From Pseudomonas lurida (GTDB taxonomy: Bacteria; Pseudomonadota; Gammaproteobacteria; Pseudomonadales; Pseudomonadaceae): a stretch of DNA of 64,000 bases. Shown here piece after piece: positions 45,255-54,572 of the stretch; the first letter of the stretch is position 1; every line of letters starts with the position of its first letter. A program made the position numbers and the translations under genes. The stretch is from contig NZ_JAAMRE010000001.1 of the NCBI RefSeq assembly GCF_013522705.1, forward strand, positions 124,001 to 188,000. The letters are read 5' to 3'. Below the pieces are notes generated by a model, which did not search any database, was not told the DNA's origin, and worked only from the letters and a program-made list of their open reading frames with translations.

Positions 45255-46973
45255 TTATGCCAGAGCCTCCCACGAAAACTCCACGCACACACACCGCCCG
45301 CCGTCGGACCAACGCACGTCCTGACTTAGCCGACGTACCAGGCTCAAGCCGCGACCGGACAGACGGTCGATATCCAAGGGCTGCGCCAACACCTTGTCCA
45401 CATCAAATCCCGGCCCGCTGTCCTCGATGCGCAGGGTCATCGTGCCGCCGGCGTCGGTCGGCACCACTTGTACCTGCACTCGCACGTAACCGCTGTTCAA
45501 CTCGGCCAATCGTTCGTTGCGCCGGCGATAGTACTCGGCAAACCCCTGGGCATCGCGTTTGAGCCGTGAGTCCAGGCCCAGCACGCCATGTTCCAGCGCG
45601 TTGGAGTACAACTCGGCCATCACGCTGTAGAGTGCGCCGCTCTGCGCGCGCAGGCCATGGATCTCCAGCAGCAATTGCAACAGGTAGGGCAGCGGGTTGT
45701 AGCGCTTGAGGGTCTGGGCGCGGAACTCGAAATTCACCGACCAGTCCAGCGGGCACGACTGGCCGCTGTCGGCATACAGCGGCCCACTCGCACGCAACGC
45801 CGGGCCGGACTGCAAGGTGATCTCCACCATGCTCACGTCATCGCGCGCCTCCCCGCGAAATGCCGCCAGGGCCTGCTCGACATCTTCGAACAAGCGATCA
45901 GGCTCGCGGTTGGCAGCGAACACCTGCTGCAAGCGCTCGACCCCGAACAACTGGTTATTCGCGTCGGCGGTCTCCAGCACGCCGTCGGACAACAGAAACA
46001 CGCGATCCCCCAACGCCATAGGCCAGACTTCAGTGCAGTCATTGAACAGCTCGGCCGACAGCACACCCAACGGCAAGTGCCGCGATGCCAGCGATGTGCG
46101 TTTGCCTGTGGCGACCTGATGCACATAGCCCTCGGGCATGCCGCCGTTCCATACCTCCACCACATGGCGATCGGTGCTCAGGCACAACAAAGTGGCGCAA
46201 CAGAACATGTCCACCGGCAGGATGCGTTTGAGCTTGGCGTTCATCTCGCGCAGGATCTGCGCCAGGCCATAGCCCTTGGCGGTCATGCCGTAGAACACGT
46301 CCGCCAGGGGCATGGCCCCCACCGCCGCCGGCAAGCCGTGGCCGGTAAAATCCCCCAGCAGTACATGCATATCGCCCGACGGCGTGTAGGCCGCCAACAG
46401 CAGATCGCCATTGAACAGCGCGTAAGGCGACTGCAGGTAGCGGATATTCGGCGCGGCATTGATACAACCGGAGTGGGCGACCTTGTCGAACACCGCCTTG
46501 GCCACCCGCTGCTCATGCAACAGGTGGTCATTGTGCTTGGCGATCAGATCGCGCTGCTGCAGCACCGTGGCCTGCAACCGACGCAGGCGGTCCATGGCGT
46601 TGATTTTTGCGGCCAGGATCAGCGGGTTGTAGGGCTTGGGCAGGAAGTCATCGCCACCCGCGTCCAGACACTCGGCCAGGTCGGCGCTGTCGCTCAGGGA
46701 GGTGAGGAAGATGATCGGCACCAGGGCTTCCCCCGACAGCTGCTTGATCCAGCGCGCAGCGGCGAAGCCATCCATCACCGGCATCAGTGCATCCATCAGC
46801 ACCAGTTGCGGGCGCTCACGGGTAAACACTTCGACGGCTTCGCGACCATCGGCAGCGGTGAGCACCTGATGGCCCTGGCGTCGCACAATGGTCGACAGCA
46901 ACAGCAGGTCGGCGGGGCTGTCGTCGGCGATCAGGATCGTGAGCGCCTCATGGGCGGGGGCCAGAGCGCTCAA
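45255..46973 (-). CDS. hsbR: HsbR: receiver, PP2C phosphatase and anti-sigma-type kinase
   Basis: HsbR controls the phosphorylation of the anti-anti-sigma protein HsbA. The 572 residues contain a receiver (about 11-130; ILIADDSPADLL, acceptor Asp61 in LVLMDALMPVMDG), a SpoIIE-type PP2C phosphatase (about 170-390; LLGDFTGHGLPAAVGAMPLA, LLSDGVLETAD, ARDDVSMVEI) and a C-terminal HATPase (about 420-572; MAELYSNALEHGVLGL, IEDSGPGFDV, GRGLSLVRRL). TTG at 46973 overlaps the hsbA stop as TTGA. The rare start implies translation coupled to hsbA. Confidence 0.9.
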   Translation of the reverse strand: MSALAPAHEALTILIADDSPADLLLLSTIVRRQGHQVLTAADGREAVEVFTRERPQLVLMDALMPVMDGFAAARWIKQLSGEALVPIIFLTSLSDSADLAECLDAGGDDFLPKPYNPLILAAKINAMDRLRRLQATVLQQRDLIAKHNDHLLHEQRVAKAVFDKVAHSGCINAAPNIRYLQSPYALFNGDLLLAAYTPSGDMHVLLGDFTGHGLPAAVGAMPLADVFYGMTAKGYGLAQILREMNAKLKRILPVDMFCCATLLCLSTDRHVVEVWNGGMPEGYVHQVATGKRTSLASRHLPLGVLSAELFNDCTEVWPMALGDRVFLLSDGVLETADANNQLFGVERLQQVFAANREPDRLFEDVEQALAAFRGEARDDVSMVEITLQSGPALRASGPLYADSGQSCPLDWSVNFEFRAQTLKRYNPLPYLLQLLLEIHGLRAQSGALYSVMAELYSNALEHGVLGLDSRLKRDAQGFAEYYRRRNERLAELNSGYVRVQVQVVPTDAGGTMTLRIEDSGPGFDVDKVLAQPLDIDRLSGRGLSLVRRLSQDVRWSDGGRCVCVEFSWEALA

Positions 46974-47275
46974 TTGATGTCAAACAGCCGATCGAAGTTG
47001 GCGATAGCGAGGATCTTGCGCACGTCAGGGTTGCTGTTGATCACAGTAACCTGCGATTCGTCGCCACCGGCGTGGTCGCGCAGCAGCAGGAGCATCCCCA
47101 GCGCCGAGCTGTCCATGTAAGTGGTTTCCTTGAGGTCCACGATATAGGCCTGCGGGACCTTATAGAAACGCTCGTAGGAATCACGAAACTTCTGATGCTG
47201 GCCGAAATCGAACCGGCCTTTGATCACGATCGTCAACTTCTTCCCGTCCGGGGATACTTCTGACTCGACTGCCAT
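46970..47275 (-). CDS. hsbA: Anti-anti-sigma factor HsbA (STAS domain)
   Basis: HsbA is a STAS protein that, depending on phosphorylation, binds anti-sigma FlgM or the diguanylate cyclase HsbD in P. aeruginosa. The 101 residues show KKLTIVIKGRFDFGQHQKFR and the phosphorylation-site motif YMDSSALGMLLLLRDHAG (Ser near 58-59). AGGAA precedes ATG 47275. It is the first gene of the hsbA-hsbR-hptB trio, 76 bp after fliJ. Confidence 0.88.
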   Translation of the reverse strand: MAVESEVSPDGKKLTIVIKGRFDFGQHQKFRDSYERFYKVPQAYIVDLKETTYMDSSALGMLLLLRDHAGGDESQVTVINSNPDVRKILAIANFDRLFDIN

Positions 47276-47351
47276 GCGACTGCTTCCTTGTCGTGGGACT
47301 ACACACAAGGTTTAGCAGGTGAACGGGATGTGAGCAACAGCGCACCCTGAT

Positions 47352-47801
47352 TTAGAACTGCTCCGGACGCGGCAGACGCTGCGACAGTTCATCGAGCAGT
47401 TTCTGTTCGCGTTTGTCTTCGATCGCGCGTGCTTCGTCAATGTAACGCTGCACCAGCTTGCGCAGGCCTTCGACGCGGGCGAACGCCTGTTGCCAGCTCT
47501 CGCGGGCTTTTTCCAGGTTGTTCTGATGCCAGGCCAGGCTCTGGCGCTGCTGGCCGACCGCTGTTTCCAATTGGTTGAGAAAACCCTGATAACCCATCAG
47601 CCACTGGCCCGACACGCCTTTGGTGCCACGCTCGATCCATTGCTGCTGGTACTCGCCGCGAAAACGTTCGAGGTCGCCCAACTTGCTTTCCGCCAGGCGC
47701 ACTTGGCCCTGGAAATACCCCAGGCGCTGCACGGCGGTTTTCTCGGCCTTCTCGGCCATTTCCACCACCGGGGCCAGGCGTGACGCACGGCTGCTGGCCA
47801 T
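47352..47801 (-). CDS. fliJ: Flagellar export chaperone FliJ
   Basis: FliJ is the coiled-coil stalk of the export ATPase. The 149 residues are almost entirely helical with heptad-like spacing (VVEMAEKAEKTAVQRLGYFQ, LAWHQNNLEKARESWQQAF). It lies 3 bp after fliI. Size and position are those of FliJ. Confidence 0.93.
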   Translation of the reverse strand: MASSRASRLAPVVEMAEKAEKTAVQRLGYFQGQVRLAESKLGDLERFRGEYQQQWIERGTKGVSGQWLMGYQGFLNQLETAVGQQRQSLAWHQNNLEKARESWQQAFARVEGLRKLVQRYIDEARAIEDKREQKLLDELSQRLPRPEQF

Positions 47802-47804
47802 GGC

Positions 47805-49163
47805 TTAGCCGCCTGGCGCCGGGGCGAAGATCGACTGCAGGTGCGCTTCGCTTTCGCCCATGCTGATCTTGTCGTTCAGGCCCTGGCGCAGGTAGGTCAC
47901 CAACTGCGGCTGCAGGGCGATGGCCAGGTCGGTGTCGCGATCGCCGCCGGCCACGTAGGCACCGACACTGATCAGATCGCGGCTCTGTTGATAGCGCGAC
48001 CACAACTGTTTGAACTGCTGCGCGCGAACCATGTGCTCGGGCGTGACCACCGCCGGCATCACCCGGCTGATGGACGCTTCGATGTCGATGGCCGGGTAAT
48101 GCCCCTCCTCCGCCAGGCGCCGCGACAGCACAATGTGCCCATCGAGCACGCCACGCGCCGAGTCGGCAATCGGGTCCTGCTGGTCGTCACCTTCGGACAG
48201 CACGGTGTAGAACGCAGTGATCGATCCTCCGCCGGCCTCGGCATTACCGGCCCGCTCCACCAACTTGGGCAGCTTGGCGAATACCGACGGCGGATAGCCC
48301 TTGGTCGCCGGCGGCTCGCCGATGGCCAGGGCGATTTCCCGCTGGGCCTGGGCGAAACGCGTGAGTGAGTCCATCAGCAACAGCACGTTCTTGCCCTTGT
48401 CGCGAAAATATTCGGCGATGCGCGTGCAATACATGGCGGCGCGCAGGCGCATCAGCGGCGCATCGTCGGCGGGCGACGCGACCACCACCGAGCGCTTGAG
48501 GCCCTCTTCACCCAGGCTGTGTTCAATGAACTCCTTCACTTCGCGACCACGTTCGCCGATCAGCCCGACCACGATAATGTCGGCCTCGGTAAAGCGCGTC
48601 ATCATGCCCAGCAACACCGACTTACCCACGCCGGTACCGGCGAACAGGCCAAGACGCTGGCCGCGGCCGACCGTCAATAAACCGTTGATGCTGCGAATTC
48701 CCACGTCCAGCGGCACGCTGATGGGGTTGCGGTTGAGGGGGTTGATGGTGGGGCCGTCCATCGGCACCCAGTCTTCGGCCTTCATCCCGCCCTTGCCGTC
48801 CAGGGCGCGGCCGGCGCCGTCGAGCACGCGACCGAGCATGCCCATGCCCATCGGCAGGCGACCGGTATCGGCCAGCGGCACCACGCGGGCGCCGGGAGCG
48901 ATGCCCGCCAGGCTGCCCACGGGCATCAGGAAAATCTTGCTGCCGGAAAAGCCCATCACCTCGGCCTCGACCTGTACCGGATGATAGCTGTCGTCATTGA
49001 TGACCATGCAACGGCTGCCCATGGCGGCGCGCAAGCCCTCGGCTTCGAGGGTCAGGCCGACCATGCGCAGCAGGCGACCTTCAAGGATCGGCTGGCCGGG
49101 CAACTCGGTGGCTTCGGTGTAAGCGCTCAAGCGCTTGGCGAAGCTGGTGCGATCAAGGCGCAT
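47805..49163 (-). CDS. fliI: Flagellar export ATPase FliI
   Basis: FliI is the F1-beta-like hexameric ATPase energising export. The 452 residues have Walker A GTGVGKS (about 176-182, in [18 protein letters not shown]), Walker [21 protein letters not shown] and SGRGVL-like [19 protein letters not shown]. The start overlaps the fliH end by 11 bp. Confidence 0.97.
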   Translation of the reverse strand: MRLDRTSFAKRLSAYTEATELPGQPILEGRLLRMVGLTLEAEGLRAAMGSRCMVINDDSYHPVQVEAEVMGFSGSKIFLMPVGSLAGIAPGARVVPLADTGRLPMGMGMLGRVLDGAGRALDGKGGMKAEDWVPMDGPTINPLNRNPISVPLDVGIRSINGLLTVGRGQRLGLFAGTGVGKSVLLGMMTRFTEADIIVVGLIGERGREVKEFIEHSLGEEGLKRSVVVASPADDAPLMRLRAAMYCTRIAEYFRDKGKNVLLLMDSLTRFAQAQREIALAIGEPPATKGYPPSVFAKLPKLVERAGNAEAGGGSITAFYTVLSEGDDQQDPIADSARGVLDGHIVLSRRLAEEGHYPAIDIEASISRVMPAVVTPEHMVRAQQFKQLWSRYQQSRDLISVGAYVAGGDRDTDLAIALQPQLVTYLRQGLNDKISMGESEAHLQSIFAPAPGG

Positions 49164-49917
49164 CTGGGGTGTCCAGGTCGATGCTCAGGTCAGGTTCGGC
49201 AGGATTCAGGACCTGTTCGTGCTGCTGATCGAGCAACTTGGCCATGATCTGGCTGATACGGGTTTCCACCGTGGCATCGATACGGCTGTGCTCGGTCTCG
49301 ACGCGGCAACCGCCGGGCTGCAGCGCCGCGTCCTCGACGATGCGCCAGGTTTCCTCATGGCGCTCGCGCAGGGCTTTGACCTGTTCGAAATCCTGCGGGT
49401 TGATGTACAACCGCACATTGCCGACGCCCAGGGGCAGCAGCTTGAGGGCCTCGCGCATCACGCTTTCGATCTGGCTGGAGTCCAGCGCCAGCTCACGCTG
49501 GATCACCTGGCGAGCGATGTGCTCCACCAGGCGCACCATGGCCTTTTCGAGCTGTGTGTCCTGCTCGGCGATCGGGTCGAACAGGCTGCCCATCAAGCGT
49601 TCCAGGCTGGCCAGCTTGACCGCCAGCGCCGCGTCGGCCTCCTGGCGCACCTTGAGGGTGGTGCTGCGAAAACCGTCTTTTTCACCGGCGGCAAAGCCCT
49701 CGTTGTAGGCTTCCTGGCGGATGCTTTCCAACTCTTCCAGGGTCAGTGGCTGGACTTCTTCCAGCGGCACTTCTTCCATTTCCACCGGGAGTTCTTCCAC
49801 CGGTTCCGGCTCGGGCTCAGGCACGTGCGGATCGAAGCTGGGCAACGACCAGATGTCGAACCCGCCGACATCCCGCGCGCGAATCAGATCGCTGGGAGCC
49901 TCATCTTTGTTCGACAT
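49153..49917 (-). CDS. fliH: Flagellar export ATPase regulator FliH
   Basis: FliH holds FliI at the C-ring through FliN. The 254 residues have an acidic Pro/Glu-rich N-terminal region (about 30-60), a coiled-coil middle ([17 protein letters not shown]) and a C-terminal V-ATPase E-subunit-like domain ([39 protein letters not shown]). ATG 49917 has AAGG 9 bases upstream. It lies 10 bp after fliG and overlaps fliI. Confidence 0.95.
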   Translation of the reverse strand: MSNKDEAPSDLIRARDVGGFDIWSLPSFDPHVPEPEPEPVEELPVEMEEVPLEEVQPLTLEELESIRQEAYNEGFAAGEKDGFRSTTLKVRQEADAALAVKLASLERLMGSLFDPIAEQDTQLEKAMVRLVEHIARQVIQRELALDSSQIESVMREALKLLPLGVGNVRLYINPQDFEQVKALRERHEETWRIVEDAALQPGGCRVETEHSRIDATVETRISQIMAKLLDQQHEQVLNPAEPDLSIDLDTPDAP

Positions 49918-49927
49918 GGACAACGCC

Positions 49928-50944
49928 TTAGATCATTTCTTCGCCGCCCTTCCCACCGAGAACGATTTCTCCGGCTTCGGCCATACGGCGGGCAATGGTG
50001 AGGATTTCTTTTTGCGCGGTTTCCACGTCGCTGACGCGCACCGGCCCCTTGGCTTCCAGGTCGTCGCGCAACAGTTCGGAGGCACGCTTGGACATGTTCT
50101 TGAAGATCTTTTCCTTGACCCCGTCGTCGGAACCCTTGAGTGCCAACACCAGCACGTCGGAGGACACTTCGCGCAGCAACGCCTGGATGCCACGGTCGTC
50201 GACATCCGAGAGGTTGTTGAACACGAACATAAGGTCTTCGATCTGGCCGGACAGGGTGTCGTCGATCTCGCGGATCGAGTCCATCAACTGGCCTTCGACC
50301 GAGCTGTCGAGGAAGTTCATGATATCCGCCGCGCGCTTGATGCCACCCAGGGTGGTGCGCGAAGCATTGGAATTGCCCGAGAACTGCTTCTCCAGGATGG
50401 TGTTCAACTCTTTCAACGCCGCCGGCTGCACGGTATTAAGCGACGACACCCGCAGGATGATGTCCAGGCGCACTTTATGGTCGAAGTGGCCCAGCACTTC
50501 ACCGGCCTGGTCGGGGTCGAGGTAAGCCACCACGATGGCCTGGATCTGCGGGTGCTCATAGCGGATCACATCGGCCACGGCGCGCGGCTCCATCCACTTG
50601 AGGCTGTCCAGGCCGCTGGTGTTGCCGCCCAGCAGGATGCGATCGATCAGGCCGTTGGCCTTGTCTTCGCCCAGGGCCGAGGTGAGCATTTTGCGAATGT
50701 AACTGTCGGAGCCGACGCCCAGGCTGGTCTGGTCGCCGACGATCTCGACGAACTCGCTCATCACCTGTTCGACTTGCTCGCGGTGCACATTGCGCATTTG
50801 CGCCATGGCCACGCCCACCCGTTGAACCTCTTTGGGGCCCATGTGCCGCAGCACTTGGGCGGCGTCGGTTTCCCCCAGCGACAGCAGCAGGACTGCGGCT
50901 TTGTCGACCCGGGAGAGCTTGGCAACAGCGGCTCGATCACTCAT
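49928..50944 (-). CDS. fliG: Flagellar switch protein FliG
   Basis: FliG is the rotor protein that meets the stators. The 338 residues include the N-terminal FliF-binding domain (VDKAAVLLLSLGETDAAQVL), the middle domain with EHPQ (YEHPQIQAIVVAYLDPDQAG), and the C-terminal torque helix (LMFVFNNLSDVDDRGIQALL, MSKRASELLRDDLEAKGPV). It overlaps fliF by 8 bp. Confidence 0.97.
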   Translation of the reverse strand: MSDRAAVAKLSRVDKAAVLLLSLGETDAAQVLRHMGPKEVQRVGVAMAQMRNVHREQVEQVMSEFVEIVGDQTSLGVGSDSYIRKMLTSALGEDKANGLIDRILLGGNTSGLDSLKWMEPRAVADVIRYEHPQIQAIVVAYLDPDQAGEVLGHFDHKVRLDIILRVSSLNTVQPAALKELNTILEKQFSGNSNASRTTLGGIKRAADIMNFLDSSVEGQLMDSIREIDDTLSGQIEDLMFVFNNLSDVDDRGIQALLREVSSDVLVLALKGSDDGVKEKIFKNMSKRASELLRDDLEAKGPVRVSDVETAQKEILTIARRMAEAGEIVLGGKGGEEMI

Positions 50945-52715
50945 CTGCGTTAATCCACTCTTTCACGACCTGGGCCACACGGCCCGGGTCTTCTGCTACC
51001 AGACTCTTGATTGCGTTCAACTGAGCGTCATAGCCTTCGCTCGGGCTCGGCAACAGGATGCTTTGCGGACCGCCGAGGCTGACGCGGTCGTTGGCCAGTT
51101 CGCCGTCCAGGCCGCCCATGCCACCCAATTCGACATCGCTGCCGCCGGCCAGGGCCAGTTGTTTCTTGCCGTTGCCGGTGATGTTGTTCAGCACCGGACG
51201 CAGTACGCCGAACACCAGCACCAGGATGAACAACACGCCCAGCACTTGCTTGACGATGTCCCAGAACCAGGGCTGCGAGTAGAACGCTGGCTCGGCAATC
51301 ACTTCGCCACGCTCGGCGGAGAACGGCATGTTGATCACGCTGACGCTGTCGCCACGGCTGGCGTCGAAACCGACGGCGTCCTGCACCAGGCGGGTGAACC
51401 GCGCCAATTCGTCGGCGCTCCACGGGGCACGGGTGACCGCACCGTCGGCCGCATTGACCTTGACTTGGTCATCGACCACCACCGACACCGACAGGCGATT
51501 GACACGGCCCTGTTGCTGCTTGGTGTGGCTGATGGAACGGTCCAGCTCAAAGTTTTTGGTGGACTGGTTACGCTTGTCCGCCGGGTACGGCGCGAGCATC
51601 GGTTGGCCGGTCGCCGGGTCCATGATCTGCTGGCCGTTGGCGTCCAGCAGCGGTTGGCCAGGCTGGATCGCGCCGGCAGTGGCGGCGGCGCCACCGGTGG
51701 TCTGCGGAGCCGAAGCCGGCGAAGGCGGTTGGTTGCTCAGCGCGCCCGGTACGCCTTGCGGGCCATTGCTGGCGGTGCGTTGTTCGCTGGTGGACTGCTC
51801 GCTGCGCAGGGCCGGCTGGTCCGGGTTGAACTGCTCGGAGGTCGACTCGACGGCGCTGAAATCCACGTCGGCGGAAACTTCGGCTTTATAACGGTCGTTG
51901 CCCAACACCGGTTGCAGAATGTTATGCACGCGCTGGGTCAGCATGCTTTCCACGCGGCGGCTGTAGTCGAACTGCTTGCCGGCCTGGGTCAGCGCCGAGT
52001 TCTCGGCCTGGTCGGACAGCAGGTTGCCCTTCTGGTCCACCACGGTGATCTGCGATTTGCTCAGTTCGGGAACACTGGTGGCCACCAGATTGATGATCGC
52101 CATGACCTGGCCCGGCTCCAGGGAGCGGCCGGAAAACAGCTCCACCAGCACCGACGCGCTGGGCTTGCGCTCATCGCGCACAAACACCGAGCTTTTCGGA
52201 ATGGCCAAGTGCACACGGGCACCCTTGACGTTATTCAGGCTGGAGATGGTGCGTGCCAGTTCGCCTTCCAGGCCACGACGATAACGTGTGGCTTCCATAA
52301 ACTGGCTGGTACCCAGGCCCTGGTCCTTGTCGAGGATCTCGAAACCGATGTTGCTGTCAGACGGCGTGACACCCGCAGCGGCCAGCTTCATGCGCGCACG
52401 GGCGACGTCGTCGGCCTTGACCAGCAGCGCGCCGGAGTTGGGCTCTACGGTGTAGGCGATGTCGGCCGCGGCCAGGGTTTCCATGATCTGCTTGGAATCC
52501 ATGCCCGCCAGGCTGCCGTACAGCGGCCGGTAATCGGGCTGCTGCGACCACAACACCACAGCGAAACCAATCGCCACGCTGGCGGCCAGACCGACCAACA
52601 GGCCGACCTGACGCAACATGGTCATTTCCGAGAGGTTTTCCAGGAACGACAGGCCAAACAGCGGCGGCTTGCCGTCTGTCTTGGCGGGTACGTTGTCCAC
52701 GACTGCTTCTGCCAT
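50937..52715 (-). CDS. fliF: Flagellar MS-ring protein FliF
   Basis: FliF builds the MS ring in the inner membrane. The 592 residues have an N-terminal helix (VGLLVGLAASVAIGFAVVLW, about 38-57), the YscJ-like ring domains, and a variable periplasmic Pro/Ala-rich loop (about 305-355). A C-terminal helix (WFWDIVKQVLGVLFILVLVF, near 475-495) precedes the FliG-binding tail, DPGRVAQVVKEWINADE. It follows fliE by 16 bp. Confidence 0.97.
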   Translation of the reverse strand: MAEAVVDNVPAKTDGKPPLFGLSFLENLSEMTMLRQVGLLVGLAASVAIGFAVVLWSQQPDYRPLYGSLAGMDSKQIMETLAAADIAYTVEPNSGALLVKADDVARARMKLAAAGVTPSDSNIGFEILDKDQGLGTSQFMEATRYRRGLEGELARTISSLNNVKGARVHLAIPKSSVFVRDERKPSASVLVELFSGRSLEPGQVMAIINLVATSVPELSKSQITVVDQKGNLLSDQAENSALTQAGKQFDYSRRVESMLTQRVHNILQPVLGNDRYKAEVSADVDFSAVESTSEQFNPDQPALRSEQSTSEQRTASNGPQGVPGALSNQPPSPASAPQTTGGAAATAGAIQPGQPLLDANGQQIMDPATGQPMLAPYPADKRNQSTKNFELDRSISHTKQQQGRVNRLSVSVVVDDQVKVNAADGAVTRAPWSADELARFTRLVQDAVGFDASRGDSVSVINMPFSAERGEVIAEPAFYSQPWFWDIVKQVLGVLFILVLVFGVLRPVLNNITGNGKKQLALAGGSDVELGGMGGLDGELANDRVSLGGPQSILLPSPSEGYDAQLNAIKSLVAEDPGRVAQVVKEWINADE

Positions 52716-52731
52716 GACTTAAATCTCGCCC

Positions 52732-53061
52732 TTAAACCGGCATCTGCATGATGTCTTGATAGGCCTGCACCAGCTTGTTACGCACCTGGGTCAGAGCCTG
52801 GAACGAAACGCTGGCCTTTTGCGACGCGATCATCACGTCGGTGAGGTCCACGCCGCTCTTGCCGATTTCGAACGCGCTGGCCAACTGGTTAGAGGCTTGC
52901 TGGGTGTCGCTGACTTTGTTGATGGCCTGGCCGAGCATGTCGGCAAAGCTGCTTTGGCCCAGTTGCGGCGCTGGCGCGACGGATTTCGGTTGAGCCATGG
53001 CATCCATCTGCATGGAGCGCATATCCAACATCAACCGATTGAACTCAATACCCTGGCTCAT
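52732..53061 (-). CDS. fliE: Flagellar hook-basal body adaptor FliE
   Basis: FliE joins the MS ring to the rod. The 109 residues have the family ending [20 protein letters not shown] followed by [19 protein letters not shown]. It is the first gene of the fliEFGHIJ operon and has a near-perfect RpoN promoter upstream. Confidence 0.96.
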   Translation of the reverse strand: MSQGIEFNRLMLDMRSMQMDAMAQPKSVAPAPQLGQSSFADMLGQAINKVSDTQQASNQLASAFEIGKSGVDLTDVMIASQKASVSFQALTQVRNKLVQAYQDIMQMPV

Positions 53062-53119
53062 GACCTTCTCTCTCCGACCCGCAAAAATTTGACACTACGC
53101 AGCAGTTACTAGGGGAGGT

Positions 53120-53135
53120 AGCAACAAGGGTGCCA
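53120..53135 (-). promoter_or_regulatory. RpoN promoter of fliE
   Basis: The minus strand reads TGGCACCCTTGTTGCT, a full match to TGGCAC-N5-TTGCW. It lies 59-74 bp before fliE and just downstream of fleR. Confidence 0.92.
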
Positions 53136-53189
53136 GATCCGTGGCGACTCGTAAGAAAAGGCGACAAACCTTGTACGCCTTAGTAAATT

Positions 53190-54566
53190 TCAGGTGGCGA
53201 AAAGATACGCTTCCACATCCATGCCAGCGTCGCGCATCTGCGCCAGCTTGTAGCGCAGCGTGCGCGGGCTGATGCCCAGGCGCTCGGCGGCCTCTTTGCG
53301 GCGGCCGCGTTCGGCGCGCAGGGTGTCGATGATCATCTGGAATTCGCGGCGACGCAGGTCATCGCCCAAAGCGCTGACGGTTTCCACCTCGGCGATCAAC
53401 GGTGCGGGGGCCAGTGTCGGCAGCGGCGCCGCGCCACTGCCCATGGCCAGACAGAAATCCTGGGGCTGGATCAAGCCGCCCTGCTGCAGGATCAGGGCGC
53501 GCTGGATGGCGTTGTCCAGCTCTCGCACATTGCCCGGCCAGGGGTAAGCGATCAGGCACGCCTGCGCCTCGGCCGACAGCCGCGCCTGGGCGTGCTTCAT
53601 TTTTTTGACGTGGTTATGCAGCAGGCGCTCGGCCAGCGGCACGATGTCCGCCGGGCGCTCGCGCAATGGGCGCCAGGCCAGGGGAAATACCGACAGGCGG
53701 TAGAACAAATCTTCACGGAAACGCCCCGCCGCGACTTCGCCGGCCAGGTCGCGGTTGGTGGTGGCAATCACGCGGATATCCAGCTGGATCGGCTTGCGCG
53801 CACCGACGCGCTCCACTTCGCGCTCCTGCAGCACCCGCAACAACTTGGCCTGCAGACCCAGGGGCATTTCTGAAATTTCATCGAGCAAAAGCGTGCCGCC
53901 GTCGGCCTGTTCGAACTTGCCCGCTTGCGCGGCGATGGCGCCGGTGAACGAACCTTTTTCGTGACCGAACAGCGTGGCTTCCAGCATGTTATCGGGGATC
54001 GCCGCGCAGTTGATGGCGATAAACGGCTGACTGGCGCGGGTCGATTGCTGATGGATGTAACGCGCCAGCACTTCTTTACCGGTGCCCGACTCGCCGGATA
54101 TCAACACCGTGGAATCACTGCGCGCCACGCGGGCCGCCAACTCCAGCAACTGGGCACTGGCCGGCTCGATGGCGATCGGCCCCTCGCCTTCGCTCGCTGC
54201 GATCACGCCCAGGGCGTGACGCGCCACCAGCTCGATCAATGCCTTGGGCTCGAACGGCTTGACCAGATAATCCGCCGCGCCCTGGCGCATGGCATCCACC
54301 GCGCGCTCGACGGCGCCATGGGCAGTCATCAACAGCACCGGCAGTTGCGGCTGACGGGCGCGCAACAGGGCCAGTAACTGGTGACCGTCCATGCCGGGCA
54401 TGTTGACGTCGCTGACCACCAGGCTGAACGCCTCCCGGGCCACCGCCTCCAAGGCCTCTTCGGCCGAACCGACCGCCCGGTAGTCATGGCCCGCCAGCAG
54501 CAGCGTGTCAGCCAATGCTTCACGCAGGGCGCGGTCGTCTTCGACCAATAGAACCTTGATAGCCAT
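53190..54566 (-). CDS. fleR: Flagellar sigma54-dependent response regulator FleR
   Basis: FleR, phosphorylated by FleS, activates RpoN promoters of basal-body genes. The 458 residues have a receiver (acceptor Asp53 in LVVSDVNMPGMDG), an AAA+ domain (Walker A GESGTGKE about 158-165; Walker B GGTLLLDEISEMP), and a Fis-type helix-turn-helix (RRKEAAERLGISPRTLRYKL). The sigma54-contact loop reads GSFTGA (205-210) where GAFTGA is usual. It follows fleS by 6 bp. Confidence 0.96.
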   Translation of the reverse strand: MAIKVLLVEDDRALREALADTLLLAGHDYRAVGSAEEALEAVAREAFSLVVSDVNMPGMDGHQLLALLRARQPQLPVLLMTAHGAVERAVDAMRQGAADYLVKPFEPKALIELVARHALGVIAASEGEGPIAIEPASAQLLELAARVARSDSTVLISGESGTGKEVLARYIHQQSTRASQPFIAINCAAIPDNMLEATLFGHEKGSFTGAIAAQAGKFEQADGGTLLLDEISEMPLGLQAKLLRVLQEREVERVGARKPIQLDIRVIATTNRDLAGEVAAGRFREDLFYRLSVFPLAWRPLRERPADIVPLAERLLHNHVKKMKHAQARLSAEAQACLIAYPWPGNVRELDNAIQRALILQQGGLIQPQDFCLAMGSGAAPLPTLAPAPLIAEVETVSALGDDLRRREFQMIIDTLRAERGRRKEAAERLGISPRTLRYKLAQMRDAGMDVEAYLFAT

Positions 54567-54572
54567 CGTTCG

